Notes: generated from the sequence alone by a model not told the origin. 64,000 bases of DNA from Flavobacterium amnicola (GCF_004122165.1 NZ_SBKO01000002.1:1-64000), one strand, 5' to 3'; positions 25,282 through 35,016 are shown, counted from the stretch's first letter. Numbers and translations: made by a program.

Positions 25282-26832
25282 TTATTTTTTAGGTGAAAAA
25301 ACTAAAAACGGTACAATCATTTCTTCTAACGAGATTCCTCCATGTTGGTAGGTATTTCGGTAATAGCTTACATAGTGATTGTAATTGTTTACATAAGCCA
25401 AGAAATAATCATTTTTGGCAAAAATATACGAACTGGTCATGTTTACAATAGGTAATCCAATTTTTTTAGGATCTTTTACGGCATACACATCTTTTTGTTC
25501 GTATGTCAAACTGCGTCCCGTTTTGTAGCGTAAATTCAAACTCGTGTTTTTGTCGCCAATTACTTTGGATGGATTTTTACAATTAATAGTTCCGTGATCA
25601 GTAGTTAAAATTAATTTGAACCCTAATTTTTGAGCCTGTTGAATAATGTCTAATAGGGGAGAGTTTTTAAACCAGCTCAATGTTAAGGAGCGATACGCTT
25701 TGTCATCGGAAGCCAGTTCTTTTACTACGTCCATATCGGTTTTAGCGTGCGAAAGCATGTCAACAAAGTTGTACACCAACGCAACCAGTTTTTTATCTTT
25801 TAAAGCTTTGAAATTTTCGGCTAATTTTTTTCCGTTGGCAAAATTAGTAATCTTAAAATATTCGTGCGGAATATCCATGCGTAAACGCTTCAACTGCTCG
25901 GTAAGAAATTCGGCTTCGTATAAATTTTTACCACCATCATCAATATCGTTTTTCCAATATTGCGGCAATTGTTTTTCCATATCGAGTGGCAATAACCCAG
26001 AAAAAATAGCATTTCTAGCATATTGCGTTGCTGTCGGAAGTATGGCGTAATATGCGGTTTCTTCTTCTAATTTGTAATGATTGTTTACGACGCTTTCAAA
26101 GGCTTTCCATTGATCGTAACGCAAATTGTCTATCACGATAAAAAGTACATTCTCTTCTTTTCTAAGTTCTGGAACGACTAGTTTTCTGAAAACTTCGTGC
26201 GATTGTACAGGCTTGTTTGCATTGGCATCGAACCATTTTTCGTAGTTTTTCTCAATGAATTTTCCGAATTGCGAATTGGCTTCTGCCTTTTGCGATTCCA
26301 ATATTTGAAACATGTTTTGGTCGTCTATATTTTCCAATTCCAATTCCCAAAACAAAAGGCGTTTGTAAAATTCAGTCCATTCTTCAAAAGAATTCACCAT
26401 TGCCATATCCATGGCTATTTTACGGAATTCTTTTTGGTAATCTAAAGTGGTTTTTTCAGAAATTAATCGAGAATGATCTAAGTTCTTTTTCAAACTCAAT
26501 AAAATCTGATTCGGATTCACGGGTTTAATCAAATAATCGGCAATTTTAGAACCAATTGCTTCTTCCATGATATATTCTTCTTCACTTTTGGTAATCATAA
26601 TTACAGGTACTGCCGATTTTTTCTCTTTCATTTCCGAAAGGGTTTCCAATCCGCTCATACCCGGCATATTTTCGTCTAAAAATACAATGTCGAAGTTTTC
26701 TTCTTGAAACAAATCAATTGCATCACGGCCATTATTACAAGTGGTCACCTGATAATTTTTCTTTTCAAGAAATAAAATGTGAGGCTTTAATAAGTCTATT
26801 TCGTCGTCTACCCAAAGGATTTTTATGTTCAT
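25282..26832 (-). CDS. porX: PorX-type response regulator with PglZ domain
   Basis: A 516-residue two-domain protein. The receiver domain (1-120) has acidic pocket D9-D10, phosphoacceptor D53 in FLDENMPG and Lys103. The C-terminal PglZ/alkaline-phosphatase-like domain has the metal-binding FIVIDNLRYDQW (D235), the LPTATQYARNA motif and the LTTDHGT motif. PorX works with sensor PorY and a sigma factor to control T9SS genes in relatives. The T9SS-type protein at 51631 is a possible client in this window. Confidence 0.94.
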   Translation of the reverse strand: MNIKILWVDDEIDLLKPHILFLEKKNYQVTTCNNGRDAIDLFQEENFDIVFLDENMPGMSGLETLSEMKEKKSAVPVIMITKSEEEYIMEEAIGSKIADYLIKPVNPNQILLSLKKNLDHSRLISEKTTLDYQKEFRKIAMDMAMVNSFEEWTEFYKRLLFWELELENIDDQNMFQILESQKAEANSQFGKFIEKNYEKWFDANANKPVQSHEVFRKLVVPELRKEENVLFIVIDNLRYDQWKAFESVVNNHYKLEEETAYYAILPTATQYARNAIFSGLLPLDMEKQLPQYWKNDIDDGGKNLYEAEFLTEQLKRLRMDIPHEYFKITNFANGKKLAENFKALKDKKLVALVYNFVDMLSHAKTDMDVVKELASDDKAYRSLTLSWFKNSPLLDIIQQAQKLGFKLILTTDHGTINCKNPSKVIGDKNTSLNLRYKTGRSLTYEQKDVYAVKDPKKIGLPIVNMTSSYIFAKNDYFLAYVNNYNHYVSYYRNTYQHGGISLEEMIVPFLVFSPKK

Positions 26833-26928
26833 AGTTTCTTAATTTCTGTTGCAATTTACTATTTAATAAACTTTGGTTTCTTAAAAATAGTATAAAGATT
26901 CGAGTTTTTTTTAATCCTTCCGAATTGT

Positions 26929-26936
26929 TATATTTG
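26929..26936 (+). promoter_or_regulatory. HD-domain gene -7 box
   Basis: TATATTTG matches TAnnTTTG 18 bases before the GTG at 26955. It overlaps the earlier TTG candidate at 26925, which argues against that start. Confidence 0.6.
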
Positions 26937-26954
26937 TCTAAATTCAAAAAAAAA

Positions 26955-28190
26955 GTGAGCAATACCAATAAACTTAAGATATTTAACGATCCAATTTACG
27001 GATTTATAACAATTCCCAATCCCTTAATTTACGATTTAATTCAACATCCGTATTTCCAACGGTTACGTCGTATTTCTCAAATGGGAATGTCTTATTTGGT
27101 ATATCCGGGAGCCAATCACACTCGTTTTCATCATGCTTTGGGTTGTTTGCATATCATGCAAAAAGCAGTAGGAGTTTTACGTTTTAAAAATGTGCAGATT
27201 TCTGAAGCGGAAGAAAACGCCCTTTACATTGCAATTTTATTGCATGATATTGGTCACGGACCTTTTTCGCATGCCATGGAACATAGTATTGTGGAAGATG
27301 TGCATCATGAAGAAATTTCTTTATTGTTTATGACGAAACTAAATAAAGAATTTGACGGAAAATTAGATCTAGCGATTCAAATATTTAAAGGAGAATACCA
27401 TCGAAAATTTATGTTGCAATTGATATCGAGTCAGTTGGATATGGATCGAATGGATTATCTAAAACGCGATAGTTTTTATAGTGGAGTAGAAGAAGGAAAA
27501 ATCAATTCGGATCGTTTGATTCAAATGATGAATGTGGTGGATGATGTCTTGGTAATTGAAGAAAAAGGGATTTATTCGGTTGAGAAATTTTTAATGGCAC
27601 GGCGCTTAATGTATTGGCAAGTGTATTTGCATAAGACAAGTCTGGTGGCGGAATTAATTCTGACAAAAACCTTAAAAAGAGCCAAAGAATTGTATCAAAA
27701 AGGGGTTGCAATTGAATGTAGTAAACCACTTTACTTCTTTGTTGAAAATAAAATTTCTTTTGCCGATTTTAATGATGATGTATTGAATGAATTTGCGAAA
27801 TTAGATGATACAGATATAATTGGAGCTATAAAGAACTGGCAGTATCACGAGGATTTTACATTAAGTACTTTGAGCAAGATTATAATTAACAGAGATTTGC
27901 TAAAAATAAAAATGGGAGAGGATAAATTTTCTTCTGAGGAGATTCAGGATTTAATAGAGCAGTTTTCAAGCGAAAACAATGTTTCGCTTCAAGAAGCAAA
28001 ATATTTTGTGTTTAAAGGAAAAATTAAAAATCAAGCCTATAGTAAAGTAGCCGAACCTATTCGAATTCTTCAAAAAGACGGTAGTTTAGAAGATGTCGCT
28101 ATTTTATCCGACCAATTGAGTTTAAAAGCTTTATCAAAACAAGTCACCAAGTATTTTTTGTGTTATCCAAAACAACTGCTTAAAAGTTAA
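26955..28190 (+). CDS. HD superfamily phosphohydrolase
   Basis: A roughly 411-residue HD-domain protein. The metal motif is H...HD in RFHHALGCLHIM and AILLHDIGHGPFSHAME, with a further His region in DVHHEE. It resembles dNTP triphosphohydrolase-like proteins of the YdhJ/YpgQ group; the true substrate is unknown. The start is GTG at 26955, supported by the promoter box just upstream. It precedes lpxD by 81 bases. Confidence 0.88.
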   Translation: MSNTNKLKIFNDPIYGFITIPNPLIYDLIQHPYFQRLRRISQMGMSYLVYPGANHTRFHHALGCLHIMQKAVGVLRFKNVQISEAEENALYIAILLHDIGHGPFSHAMEHSIVEDVHHEEISLLFMTKLNKEFDGKLDLAIQIFKGEYHRKFMLQLISSQLDMDRMDYLKRDSFYSGVEEGKINSDRLIQMMNVVDDVLVIEEKGIYSVEKFLMARRLMYWQVYLHKTSLVAELILTKTLKRAKELYQKGVAIECSKPLYFFVENKISFADFNDDVLNEFAKLDDTDIIGAIKNWQYHEDFTLSTLSKIIINRDLLKIKMGEDKFSSEEIQDLIEQFSSENNVSLQEAKYFVFKGKIKNQAYSKVAEPIRILQKDGSLEDVAILSDQLSLKALSKQVTKYFLCYPKQLLKS

Positions 28191-28210
28191 ATTATCTTAA
28201 CAAAATTTTT

Positions 28211-28218
28211 TACTTTTG
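28211..28218 (+). promoter_or_regulatory. lpxD -7 box
   Basis: TACTTTTG fits TAnnTTTG, 53 bases before the lpxD ATG. Confidence 0.55.
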
Positions 28219-28271
28219 TTGCGCTAAATGACTTTTGAGTATATTTACTTTATAAGTTCTAAAAGTTTTAA

Positions 28272-29291
28272 ATGAAATTTACAGCCGAACAGATAGCGGG
28301 AATTTTAGAGGGTGAAGTAGTAGGTAATCCTAATGCTGAAGTTTCTAAATTGTCTAAAATTGAAGAAGGAATCGATGGTTCTTTGACTTTTTTGGCGAAT
28401 CCAAAATACAACAACTACATCTACGAAACAAAAGCTACGATTACCATTGTAAACAATACTTTTGTACCTGAAAATGAAATTTCGACTACTTTAATAAAAG
28501 TAGAAGACGCCTATAAAGCTTTTTCAAAACTATTGGAATTTTACAACCAAATAAAATTGAATAAAGTCGGAATAGAAGTCCCTTGTGTTTTGTCGGAATC
28601 GGCTTCACACGGTGACCATTTTTATTTAGGGGCTTTTAGCTACATTGGTGAAAATGTTGTTATTGGAAATAATGTAAAAATATATCCAAATTCATTCGTT
28701 GGCGATAATGTCACGATTGGTGATAATACTATAATTTTTGCAGGTGCTAAAATATATTCCGAAACCGTAATTGGTAAAAATTGTACCATTCATTCGGGAG
28801 CTGTTGTAGGAGCAGATGGTTTTGGGTTTGCTCCAAATGAAAATGGAGAATACAGTAAAGTGCCACAAATTGGTAATGTTATTATTGAAGATAACGTAGA
28901 TATCGGTGCCACGACTACTATCGATAGAGCTACTTTGGGTTCAACGGTTATTCGAAAAGGAGTGAAGTTGGACAACCAAATTCAAATTGCTCATAATGTA
29001 GAAATTGGAGAGAATACCGTTATTGCGGCACAAACCGGAATTGCGGGTTCTACCAAGATTGGAAAAAACTGCATGATTGGTGGACAAGTAGGTATTGCAG
29101 GTCATTTGACTATTGGAAACGGAGTGAAAATTCAAGCCCAATCGGGTATCGGAAGAAATATAAAAGACAACGAAGTGTTGCAAGGAAGTCCAGCTTTAGG
29201 ATATGCCGATTACAATAAATCGTACGTTCACTTTAAAAATCTTCCAAAAATAGTTTCAGAAATTCAAGAATTAAAAAAGAAAAATAATTAA
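28272..29291 (+). CDS. lpxD: UDP-3-O-(3-hydroxyacyl)glucosamine N-acyltransferase
   Basis: A 339-residue left-handed beta-helix acyltransferase. The N-terminal uridine-binding domain (1-100) is followed by hexapeptide repeats (about 105-315) with the catalytic His region in DNQIQIAHNVEIGE. It adds the N-linked hydroxyacyl chain in lipid A synthesis. It opens the cluster lpxD-lpxC/fabZ-lpxA-efp-lpxD2. A second LpxD-like gene lies at 32078. Confidence 0.96.
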   Translation: MKFTAEQIAGILEGEVVGNPNAEVSKLSKIEEGIDGSLTFLANPKYNNYIYETKATITIVNNTFVPENEISTTLIKVEDAYKAFSKLLEFYNQIKLNKVGIEVPCVLSESASHGDHFYLGAFSYIGENVVIGNNVKIYPNSFVGDNVTIGDNTIIFAGAKIYSETVIGKNCTIHSGAVVGADGFGFAPNENGEYSKVPQIGNVIIEDNVDIGATTTIDRATLGSTVIRKGVKLDNQIQIAHNVEIGENTVIAAQTGIAGSTKIGKNCMIGGQVGIAGHLTIGNGVKIQAQSGIGRNIKDNEVLQGSPALGYADYNKSYVHFKNLPKIVSEIQELKKKNN

Positions 29292-29294
29292 ATC

Positions 29295-30683
29295 ATGGTT
29301 AAGCAAAAAACCATCCAATCAGAAATTACACTAAAAGGTGTTGGATTACATACAGGGAAAGAAGTAACAATGACTTTTAAACCTGCGCCAGTGAATAACG
29401 GATTTACATTTGTTCGTGTCGATTTAGAAGGACAACCCATAATTGAAGCAGATGCTACTTATGTTGTAAATACGCAACGAGGCACTAATTTAGAAAAATT
29501 AGGAGTAATGATTCAAACTCCAGAACATGTTTTGGCAGCTTTGGTAGGATGTGATTTAGATAATGTTATTATTGAATTAGATGCTTCTGAACTTCCTATT
29601 TTAGATGGTTCTTCCAAATATTTTGTGGAAGCTATCGAGAAAGTTGGAGTTGTAGAACAAGAAGCTGAACGTTTTGTATATGTGGTTAAAGAAGTGATTT
29701 CTTATACTGATGAGACAACGGGAAGTGAAATTACAGTAATTCCATCTGATGATTATTGTGTAACTGCCATGGTCGATTTTGGTACTAAAGTGTTAGGAAC
29801 TCAAAATGCCAATATGAAAAGTATTTCAGAATTTAAATCTGAAATCGCCGATTGTAGAACCTTCAGTTTTTTACACGAATTGGAAATGCTTTTAGAGCAC
29901 GGATTAATAAAAGGAGGTGACCTAAATAATGCTATTGTATATGTAGATAAAGAATTGTCTCCAGAAACAATGGAAAAATTAAAAGTAGCTTTCGGAAAAG
30001 AAAAAATATCAGTAACGCCAAATGGAGTTTTGGATAACTTAACGCTGCATTACCCAAATGAAGCAGCAAGACACAAACTACTTGATGTTGTGGGTGATTT
30101 GGCTTTAATCGGAACTAAAATTAAAGGTAAAGTAATTGCAAACAAACCGGGGCATTTTGCCAATACACAGTTTGCAAAAAAAATAGCTAAAATTATCAAA
30201 AACGAGCAAAGAAATAATATTCCTGTTTATGACTTGAATAAAGAGCCATTAATGGATATTCATAAAATCATGGCGATGCTGCCTCACAGACCTCCATTTT
30301 TATTAGTGGATCGTATTTTAGAAATGTCGGATACGCATGTGGTTGGATTGAAAAATGTAACAATGAATGAAGATTTCTTTATTGGGCATTTTCCAGGAGC
30401 ACCCGTTATGCCAGGTGTTTTAATCGTGGAGGCGATGGCACAAACTGGAGGGATTTTAATTTTAAGTACTGTTCCAGACCCAGAAAATTATTTGACTTAT
30501 TTTATGAAAATAGATAATGTTAAATTCAAACATAAAGTATTACCAGGCGATACCTTAACTTTTAAACTTGATTTACTTTCTCCAATTCGTAGAGGAATTT
30601 GTCATATGCAGGCAAATGCATATGCTAATGGTAAATTAGTGGCAGAAGCAGAATTAATGGCACAAATCGCTAAAAAACAATAA
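29295..30683 (+). CDS. lpxC/fabZ: Bifunctional LpxC deacetylase / FabZ dehydratase
   Basis: A 462-residue fusion. The LpxC half (about 1-305) has TGKEVTMTFKPAP, the zinc motif His in TPEHVLAAL, and HKLLDVVGDLALIG. The FabZ half (about 320-462) has the hotdog motifs LPHRPPFLLVDRI and HFPGAPVMPGVLIVEAMAQ. Both activities serve lipid A and fatty acid synthesis. The fusion is standard in Bacteroidota. It starts four bases after lpxD. Confidence 0.97.
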   Translation: MVKQKTIQSEITLKGVGLHTGKEVTMTFKPAPVNNGFTFVRVDLEGQPIIEADATYVVNTQRGTNLEKLGVMIQTPEHVLAALVGCDLDNVIIELDASELPILDGSSKYFVEAIEKVGVVEQEAERFVYVVKEVISYTDETTGSEITVIPSDDYCVTAMVDFGTKVLGTQNANMKSISEFKSEIADCRTFSFLHELEMLLEHGLIKGGDLNNAIVYVDKELSPETMEKLKVAFGKEKISVTPNGVLDNLTLHYPNEAARHKLLDVVGDLALIGTKIKGKVIANKPGHFANTQFAKKIAKIIKNEQRNNIPVYDLNKEPLMDIHKIMAMLPHRPPFLLVDRILEMSDTHVVGLKNVTMNEDFFIGHFPGAPVMPGVLIVEAMAQTGGILILSTVPDPENYLTYFMKIDNVKFKHKVLPGDTLTFKLDLLSPIRRGICHMQANAYANGKLVAEAELMAQIAKKQ

Positions 30684-30686
30684 GAT

Positions 30687-31472
30687 ATGAATCAACCTTT
30701 AGCATATGTACATCCTGGTGCAAAAATCGCCAAAAATGTAGTGATTGAACCTTTTACTACAATTCATAATAATGTAGTGATTGGAGAAGGTACTTGGATT
30801 GGTTCTAATGTGACCATCATGGAAGGCGCCAGAATTGGAAAAAACTGTAATATTTTCCCAGGTGCAGTAATTTCGGCTGTGCCACAAGATTTGAAATTCG
30901 GTGGTGAAGATTCACTTGCTGTAATTGGAGATAATACCACTATTCGTGAATGTGTTACCATTAATAGAGGAACTGTTGCCTCTGGACAAACAACTATTGG
31001 AAACAATTGCCTTATCATGGCAACGGCACACATTGCTCACGATTGCCATATTGGTAATAACGCGATTGTAGTAAACGGAGTAGCTTTGGCCGGACATGTA
31101 ACAGTTGGTAATTTTGCTATTATTGGTGGTTTAGCAGCTGTACACCAGTTTATTTCTATAGGTGATCATGCAATGATTTCTGGAGGTTCATTGGTTCGTA
31201 AAGATGTTCCACCATTTACAAAAGCTGCTAAAGAACCACTTTCTTATGTCGGAATTAATTCGGTTGGATTACGACGTAGAGGTTTTACTTCTGAAAAAAT
31301 TAGAGAAGTGCAAAATATCTACAGAATTTTATACCAAAAAAATTACAATACTTCTCAAGCTATGGCAATTATCGAAGCCGAAATGGAAGCTACTCCAGAA
31401 CGTGACGAAATTTTAGATTTTATCAGAAATTCATCACGCGGAATTATGAAAGGCTACACCGGAAGTATTTAA
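30687..31472 (+). CDS. lpxA: UDP-N-acetylglucosamine O-acyltransferase
   Basis: A 261-residue hexapeptide-repeat enzyme that makes the first acylation of lipid A. Catalytic His is in MATAHIAHDCHIG near 121, and GLRRRGFTSE begins the helical C-terminal domain. It starts three bases after lpxC/fabZ. Confidence 0.97.
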   Translation: MNQPLAYVHPGAKIAKNVVIEPFTTIHNNVVIGEGTWIGSNVTIMEGARIGKNCNIFPGAVISAVPQDLKFGGEDSLAVIGDNTTIRECVTINRGTVASGQTTIGNNCLIMATAHIAHDCHIGNNAIVVNGVALAGHVTVGNFAIIGGLAAVHQFISIGDHAMISGGSLVRKDVPPFTKAAKEPLSYVGINSVGLRRRGFTSEKIREVQNIYRILYQKNYNTSQAMAIIEAEMEATPERDEILDFIRNSSRGIMKGYTGSI

Positions 31473-31508
31473 AAATTAGCATAAATAAAAATTTAGAAAT
31501 AAAACAAA

Positions 31509-32075
31509 ATGGCAAGTACTGCAGACATTAGAAACGGATTATGTATTAAACACAATCACGATATTTATAAAATCATTGAATTCCTCCACGTAAAACCAGG
31601 TAAAGGACCAGCTTTCGTAAGAACGAAACTGAAATCGTTAACTAATGGAAAAGTATTAGACAATACTTTTTCTGCTGGACATAAAATTGATGTAGTACGT
31701 GTTGAAACGCATACTTTCCAATATTTATATGCTGAAGGAAATCAATTTCATTTCATGAATAACGAAACGTTTGAGCAAATTACATTAAACAAAGACATTT
31801 TAGATGCTCCCGATTTATTGAAAGAAGGAACTAATGTAATGGTTCAAATTAATACAGAAACCGATTTGCCTCTTGCCGTTGATATGCCTGCTTCTATTGT
31901 TTTGGAAGTAACCTATGCGGAACCAGGAGTAAAAGGAAACACTGCTACTAACGCTACTAAACCAGCTACAGTTGAAACAGGAGCGCAAGTAAATGTACCT
32001 TTGTTTATTAACGAAGGAGATAAAATTAAAATTGATACCGCTTCTGGTGCTTATATGGAGCGTGTAAAAGAATAA
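31509..32075 (+). CDS. efp: Elongation factor P
   Basis: A 188-residue three-domain EF-P. The tip loop KPGKGPAFVRTKLK carries the conserved Lys that can be modified in some bacteria. The C-terminal OB domain ends with INEGDKIKIDTASGAYMERV. It relieves ribosome stalling at Pro-rich stretches. It sits between lpxA and the second lpxD, two bases before the latter. Confidence 0.97.
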   Translation: MASTADIRNGLCIKHNHDIYKIIEFLHVKPGKGPAFVRTKLKSLTNGKVLDNTFSAGHKIDVVRVETHTFQYLYAEGNQFHFMNNETFEQITLNKDILDAPDLLKEGTNVMVQINTETDLPLAVDMPASIVLEVTYAEPGVKGNTATNATKPATVETGAQVNVPLFINEGDKIKIDTASGAYMERVKE

Positions 32076-32077
32076 TA

Positions 32078-33019
32078 ATGAAGTTTCCACAAACACATAC
32101 ACTTAAAGAAATTGCAACCATTATTGGTTGTCAATTTGTTGGAGATGAAAATTTCTCTGTTCTCGGTATGAATGAAATTCACGTTGTAGAACCTGGAGAT
32201 ATTGTGTTTGTTGACCACCCTAAATATTATGACAAAGCGTTACAGTCGGCGGCTACTATTGTTTTAATCAACAAAGAAGTAGCATGCCCAGAAGGTAAAG
32301 CGTTGTTGATTTCTGATGATCCTTTCAGAGATTTTAATAAACTGACCCGTCATTTTAGACCTTTTCAGTCTTCAAATGTTGCGATTGCCCCTTCGGCTAA
32401 AATAGGAGAGGGAACGATTATTCAACCGAACTGTTTTGTTGGAAATAATGTAGTAATCGGTAGTAATTGTTTGATTCATTCCAATGTTTCAATTTATGAT
32501 AATACGGTAATTGGAGATAATGTAATTATTCACTCCGGAACCATTTTAGGAGCCGATGCTTTTTATTATAAAAAACGTCCTGAAGGCTTCGATCAATTGC
32601 TTTCTGGTGGAAGAGTTGTCATTGAAGATAATGTTGGAATTGGTGCTTTGTGCACCATTGACAAAGGAGTTACTGGAGATACAACCATTGGTGCCGGAAC
32701 TAAAATTGACAATCAAGTACATGTTGGACACGATACTGTAATCGGTAAAAAATGTTTAATCGCTTCTCAAACTGGAATTGCAGGATGTGTGGTGATTGAA
32801 GATGAGGTTACGTTGTGGGGACAAGTGGGAACTACCAGTGGAATCAAAATTGGTTCGAAAGCTGTGGTAATGGGACAAACAGGTGTAACCAAATCGATTG
32901 ATGGGGGTAAAACTTACTTTGGAACACCAGTAGAAGAATCTCGTGAAAAATTGAAACAATTAGCAAATCTTAAAAGACTACCCGAAATACTTAATAAACT
33001 GAACCAAAATGAAGGCTAA
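32078..33019 (+). CDS. LpxD-like acyltransferase, second copy
   Basis: A 313-residue left-handed beta-helix protein with the LpxD N-terminal domain and hexapeptide repeats; the catalytic His region is DNQVHVGHDTVIGKK. It is shorter and less typical than LpxD at 28272, and the precise donor or acceptor is unknown. It overlaps the next gene by 11 bases. Confidence 0.88.
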   Translation: MKFPQTHTLKEIATIIGCQFVGDENFSVLGMNEIHVVEPGDIVFVDHPKYYDKALQSAATIVLINKEVACPEGKALLISDDPFRDFNKLTRHFRPFQSSNVAIAPSAKIGEGTIIQPNCFVGNNVVIGSNCLIHSNVSIYDNTVIGDNVIIHSGTILGADAFYYKKRPEGFDQLLSGGRVVIEDNVGIGALCTIDKGVTGDTTIGAGTKIDNQVHVGHDTVIGKKCLIASQTGIAGCVVIEDEVTLWGQVGTTSGIKIGSKAVVMGQTGVTKSIDGGKTYFGTPVEESREKLKQLANLKRLPEILNKLNQNEG

Positions 33020-33371
33020 AGAGATTGTAAAGAATTTATATAAATCGGATGCACTGAGAGATAGTCAATTGTTGGATAATTTCCTACATCCTGATATTTC
33101 TTTAGATTGGCACAGTAGTAAAGGGTTTCTTCGCATGAACAAAGAAGAAATGCTAAATCTTGCCGATGAATTAAAAAAGGCATACGAGTCTTCCCGTGTC
33201 TATATTAATCATCTTTTAGAAGAGGATGGAGTGGTTACAGTACGTTATATTCACTATGTTAAAACTATCGAAAACCCTAGAGAAGAAATGGTTTTGGCCA
33301 ATTTTATTGTCATTTGGGAGTTGAAAGACGGTAAATTGTATCGTGGGTATCAAATGAGCCAATTGAATTAA
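33009..33371 (+). CDS. NTF2-like/SnoaL-fold small protein
   Basis: A 120-residue protein of the NTF2-like superfamily: the N-terminal helix IVKNLYKSDALRDSQLL, the FLHPDISLDWHSSKGF strand region and the ELKDGKLYRGYQMSQ end. Function unknown. It overlaps the second lpxD by 11 bases, so it is translated from the same mRNA. Confidence 0.75.
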   Translation: MKAKEIVKNLYKSDALRDSQLLDNFLHPDISLDWHSSKGFLRMNKEEMLNLADELKKAYESSRVYINHLLEEDGVVTVRYIHYVKTIENPREEMVLANFIVIWELKDGKLYRGYQMSQLN

Positions 33372-33441
33372 TTTTAAAATTTTAATGGTGTTTTATTCAA
33401 AAAAACTGGATCCTAGTTACTGAATACTGAACACTTTTTAA

Positions 33442-33449
33442 TACTTTTG
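33442..33449 (+). promoter_or_regulatory. sucD -7 box
   Basis: TACTTTTG fits TAnnTTTG, 34 bases before the sucD ATG, after a break in the operon. Confidence 0.6.
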
Positions 33450-33483
33450 CATCACTAAAAATTAAACATAACAAACAAATACT

Positions 33484-34356
33484 ATGAGTGTTTTAGTCAA
33501 TAAAAATTCAAAAATAATCGTTCAAGGTTTTACAGGAAGCGAAGGAACTTTCCATGCTTCACAAATGATTGAATACGGAACCAACGTTGTTGGTGGTGTA
33601 ACTCCAGGAAAAGGAGGAACTTCTCACTTAGATCGTCCAGTATTTAATACAGTAAAAGATGCTGTAGATCAAGCAGGTGCCGATACTTCTATCATTTTTG
33701 TACCGCCAGCTTTTGCAGCTGATGCGATTATGGAAGCTGCTGACGCAGGAATCAAAGTAATCATTTGTATTACTGAAGGTATTCCAGTGGCAGATATGAT
33801 TAAAGCGTACGATTTCATCCAAGGAAAAGATTGTCGTTTAGTTGGTCCTAACTGTCCAGGAGTAATTACTCCAGAAGAAGCTAAAGTTGGTATCATGCCA
33901 GGTTTCGTTTTCAAAAAAGGAAAAGTTGGAATTGTTTCTAAATCAGGAACTTTAACCTACGAAGCTGCGGATCAAGTAGTACGTCAAGGTTTCGGAATTA
34001 CAACTGCAATTGGTATTGGTGGAGATCCAATTATTGGAACTACTACTAAAGAAGCAGTAGAATTGTTAATGAACGATCCTGAAACAGAATGTATCATTAT
34101 GATTGGTGAAATTGGTGGTCAATTAGAAGCAGATGCTGCTAAATGGATTAAAGCCGATGGTAACCGTAAACCAGTTGTTGGTTTTATTGCTGGTGAAACT
34201 GCACCAAAAGGAAGAACAATGGGGCACGCTGGTGCTATTGTTGGTGGTGCTGATGATACAGCTGAAGCTAAAAAACGCATCATGAGAGAAAACGGAATTC
34301 ACGTAGTTGATTCTCCTGCAGAAATCGGTAAAAAAGTAAAAGAAGTTTTAGGATAG
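33484..34356 (+). CDS. sucD: Succinyl-CoA ligase alpha subunit
   Basis: A 290-residue subunit. The CoA-binding Rossmann motif is [16 protein letters not shown] near 13, and the phosphorylated His is H248 in [13 protein letters not shown]. It makes succinate and ATP or GTP in the TCA cycle. No sucC is adjacent, so the beta subunit is encoded elsewhere, which is common in Flavobacteriia. Confidence 0.97.
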   Translation: MSVLVNKNSKIIVQGFTGSEGTFHASQMIEYGTNVVGGVTPGKGGTSHLDRPVFNTVKDAVDQAGADTSIIFVPPAFAADAIMEAADAGIKVIICITEGIPVADMIKAYDFIQGKDCRLVGPNCPGVITPEEAKVGIMPGFVFKKGKVGIVSKSGTLTYEAADQVVRQGFGITTAIGIGGDPIIGTTTKEAVELLMNDPETECIIMIGEIGGQLEADAAKWIKADGNRKPVVGFIAGETAPKGRTMGHAGAIVGGADDTAEAKKRIMRENGIHVVDSPAEIGKKVKEVLG

Positions 34357-34381
34357 TCATTGCGAGCGAAGCGAAGCAATC
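34356..34381. repeat. Dispersed REP-like element after sucD
   Basis: The 26-base stretch begins GTCATTGCGAGC and ends GCGAAGCAATC, matching the units in dnaX (7901-8045). It abuts the sucD stop codon and precedes the terminator. Confidence 0.75.
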
Positions 34382-34400
34382 TGTTCTAAATTCATCATAT

Positions 34401-34432
34401 AAAAAGCGTCCTAAATTCGGGACGCTTTTTTT
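34401..34432 (+). terminator. sucD terminator
   Basis: AAAAAGCGTCC at 34401-34411 pairs perfectly with GGACGCTTTTT at 34420-34430, with two more T following. Confidence 0.9.
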
Positions 34433-34511
34433 ATTAATTCAACGCAACCTTTTATGTTATCATGCATCTATTAAATAGTTTGTTAATGAATAAATTTGGT
34501 TTGGTTATTAT

Positions 34512-34545
34512 TAATGAACGCGTTACAATTGTAACGCGTTCATTA
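34512..34545. repeat. 34-bp perfect palindrome
   Basis: The left arm 34512-34528 is the exact reverse complement of the right arm 34529-34545, and the centre is TTACAATTGTAA. It lies between the convergent sucD and DUF1801 genes. No T run follows on either strand, so it is not a standard terminator. The 12-base core matches the perfect operator sites at 20779 and 20967. Confidence 0.85.
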
Positions 34546-34554
34546 TAATTTAGA

Positions 34555-34986
34555 TTATTTTAAAGTTGTACTTGCAATACCAAATCGAATTGCCGCTTCC
34601 AGTGTATGTAAATTGATGTCTTTTATCGTTTTAAACTTGATGCAATAACCCGTTACACTCGCTTTACCAATTTCATTTCCAAAATTTTGTGGTAAATAGG
34701 TTTTATCTTCGATGCCCATGATATAAACCGAAATTCCAGTTGTATTTCCGCTCAAACCAATTTGATAAAAATCCCTAGATTTTCCATCTTTATAGGTAAT
34801 GGTGTACAATCCATAACCAATATTGGGATTGGATACTATTTTGCCATTCGCATCTTTACCATCCAAAAACCATAATTGACAGTCTGGCATTATTTTCAAA
34901 ATAAATTGATGTAATTCTTCTAATTCATTCCGTTTGGAATCTGTTTGACTGGCAATATACGTCCTGATTTGCTCTTCGATCTTCAT
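34555..34986 (-). CDS. DUF1801-like protein
   Basis: A 143-residue cytosolic protein resembling DUF1801/YdhG-type proteins: LHQFILKIMPDCQLWFLDG, then YGLYTITYKDGKS and a C-terminal ALEAAIRFGIA. Family members have been linked to iron chaperone or stress functions, without direct evidence here. It lies 30 bases downstream of the VOC lipoprotein gene. Confidence 0.7.
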   Translation of the reverse strand: MKIEEQIRTYIASQTDSKRNELEELHQFILKIMPDCQLWFLDGKDANGKIVSNPNIGYGLYTITYKDGKSRDFYQIGLSGNTTGISVYIMGIEDKTYLPQNFGNEIGKASVTGYCIKFKTIKDINLHTLEAAIRFGIASTTLK

Positions 34987-35016
34987 TTTTCAGATGCTTG
35001 ACAGATTGTTTTAAGG

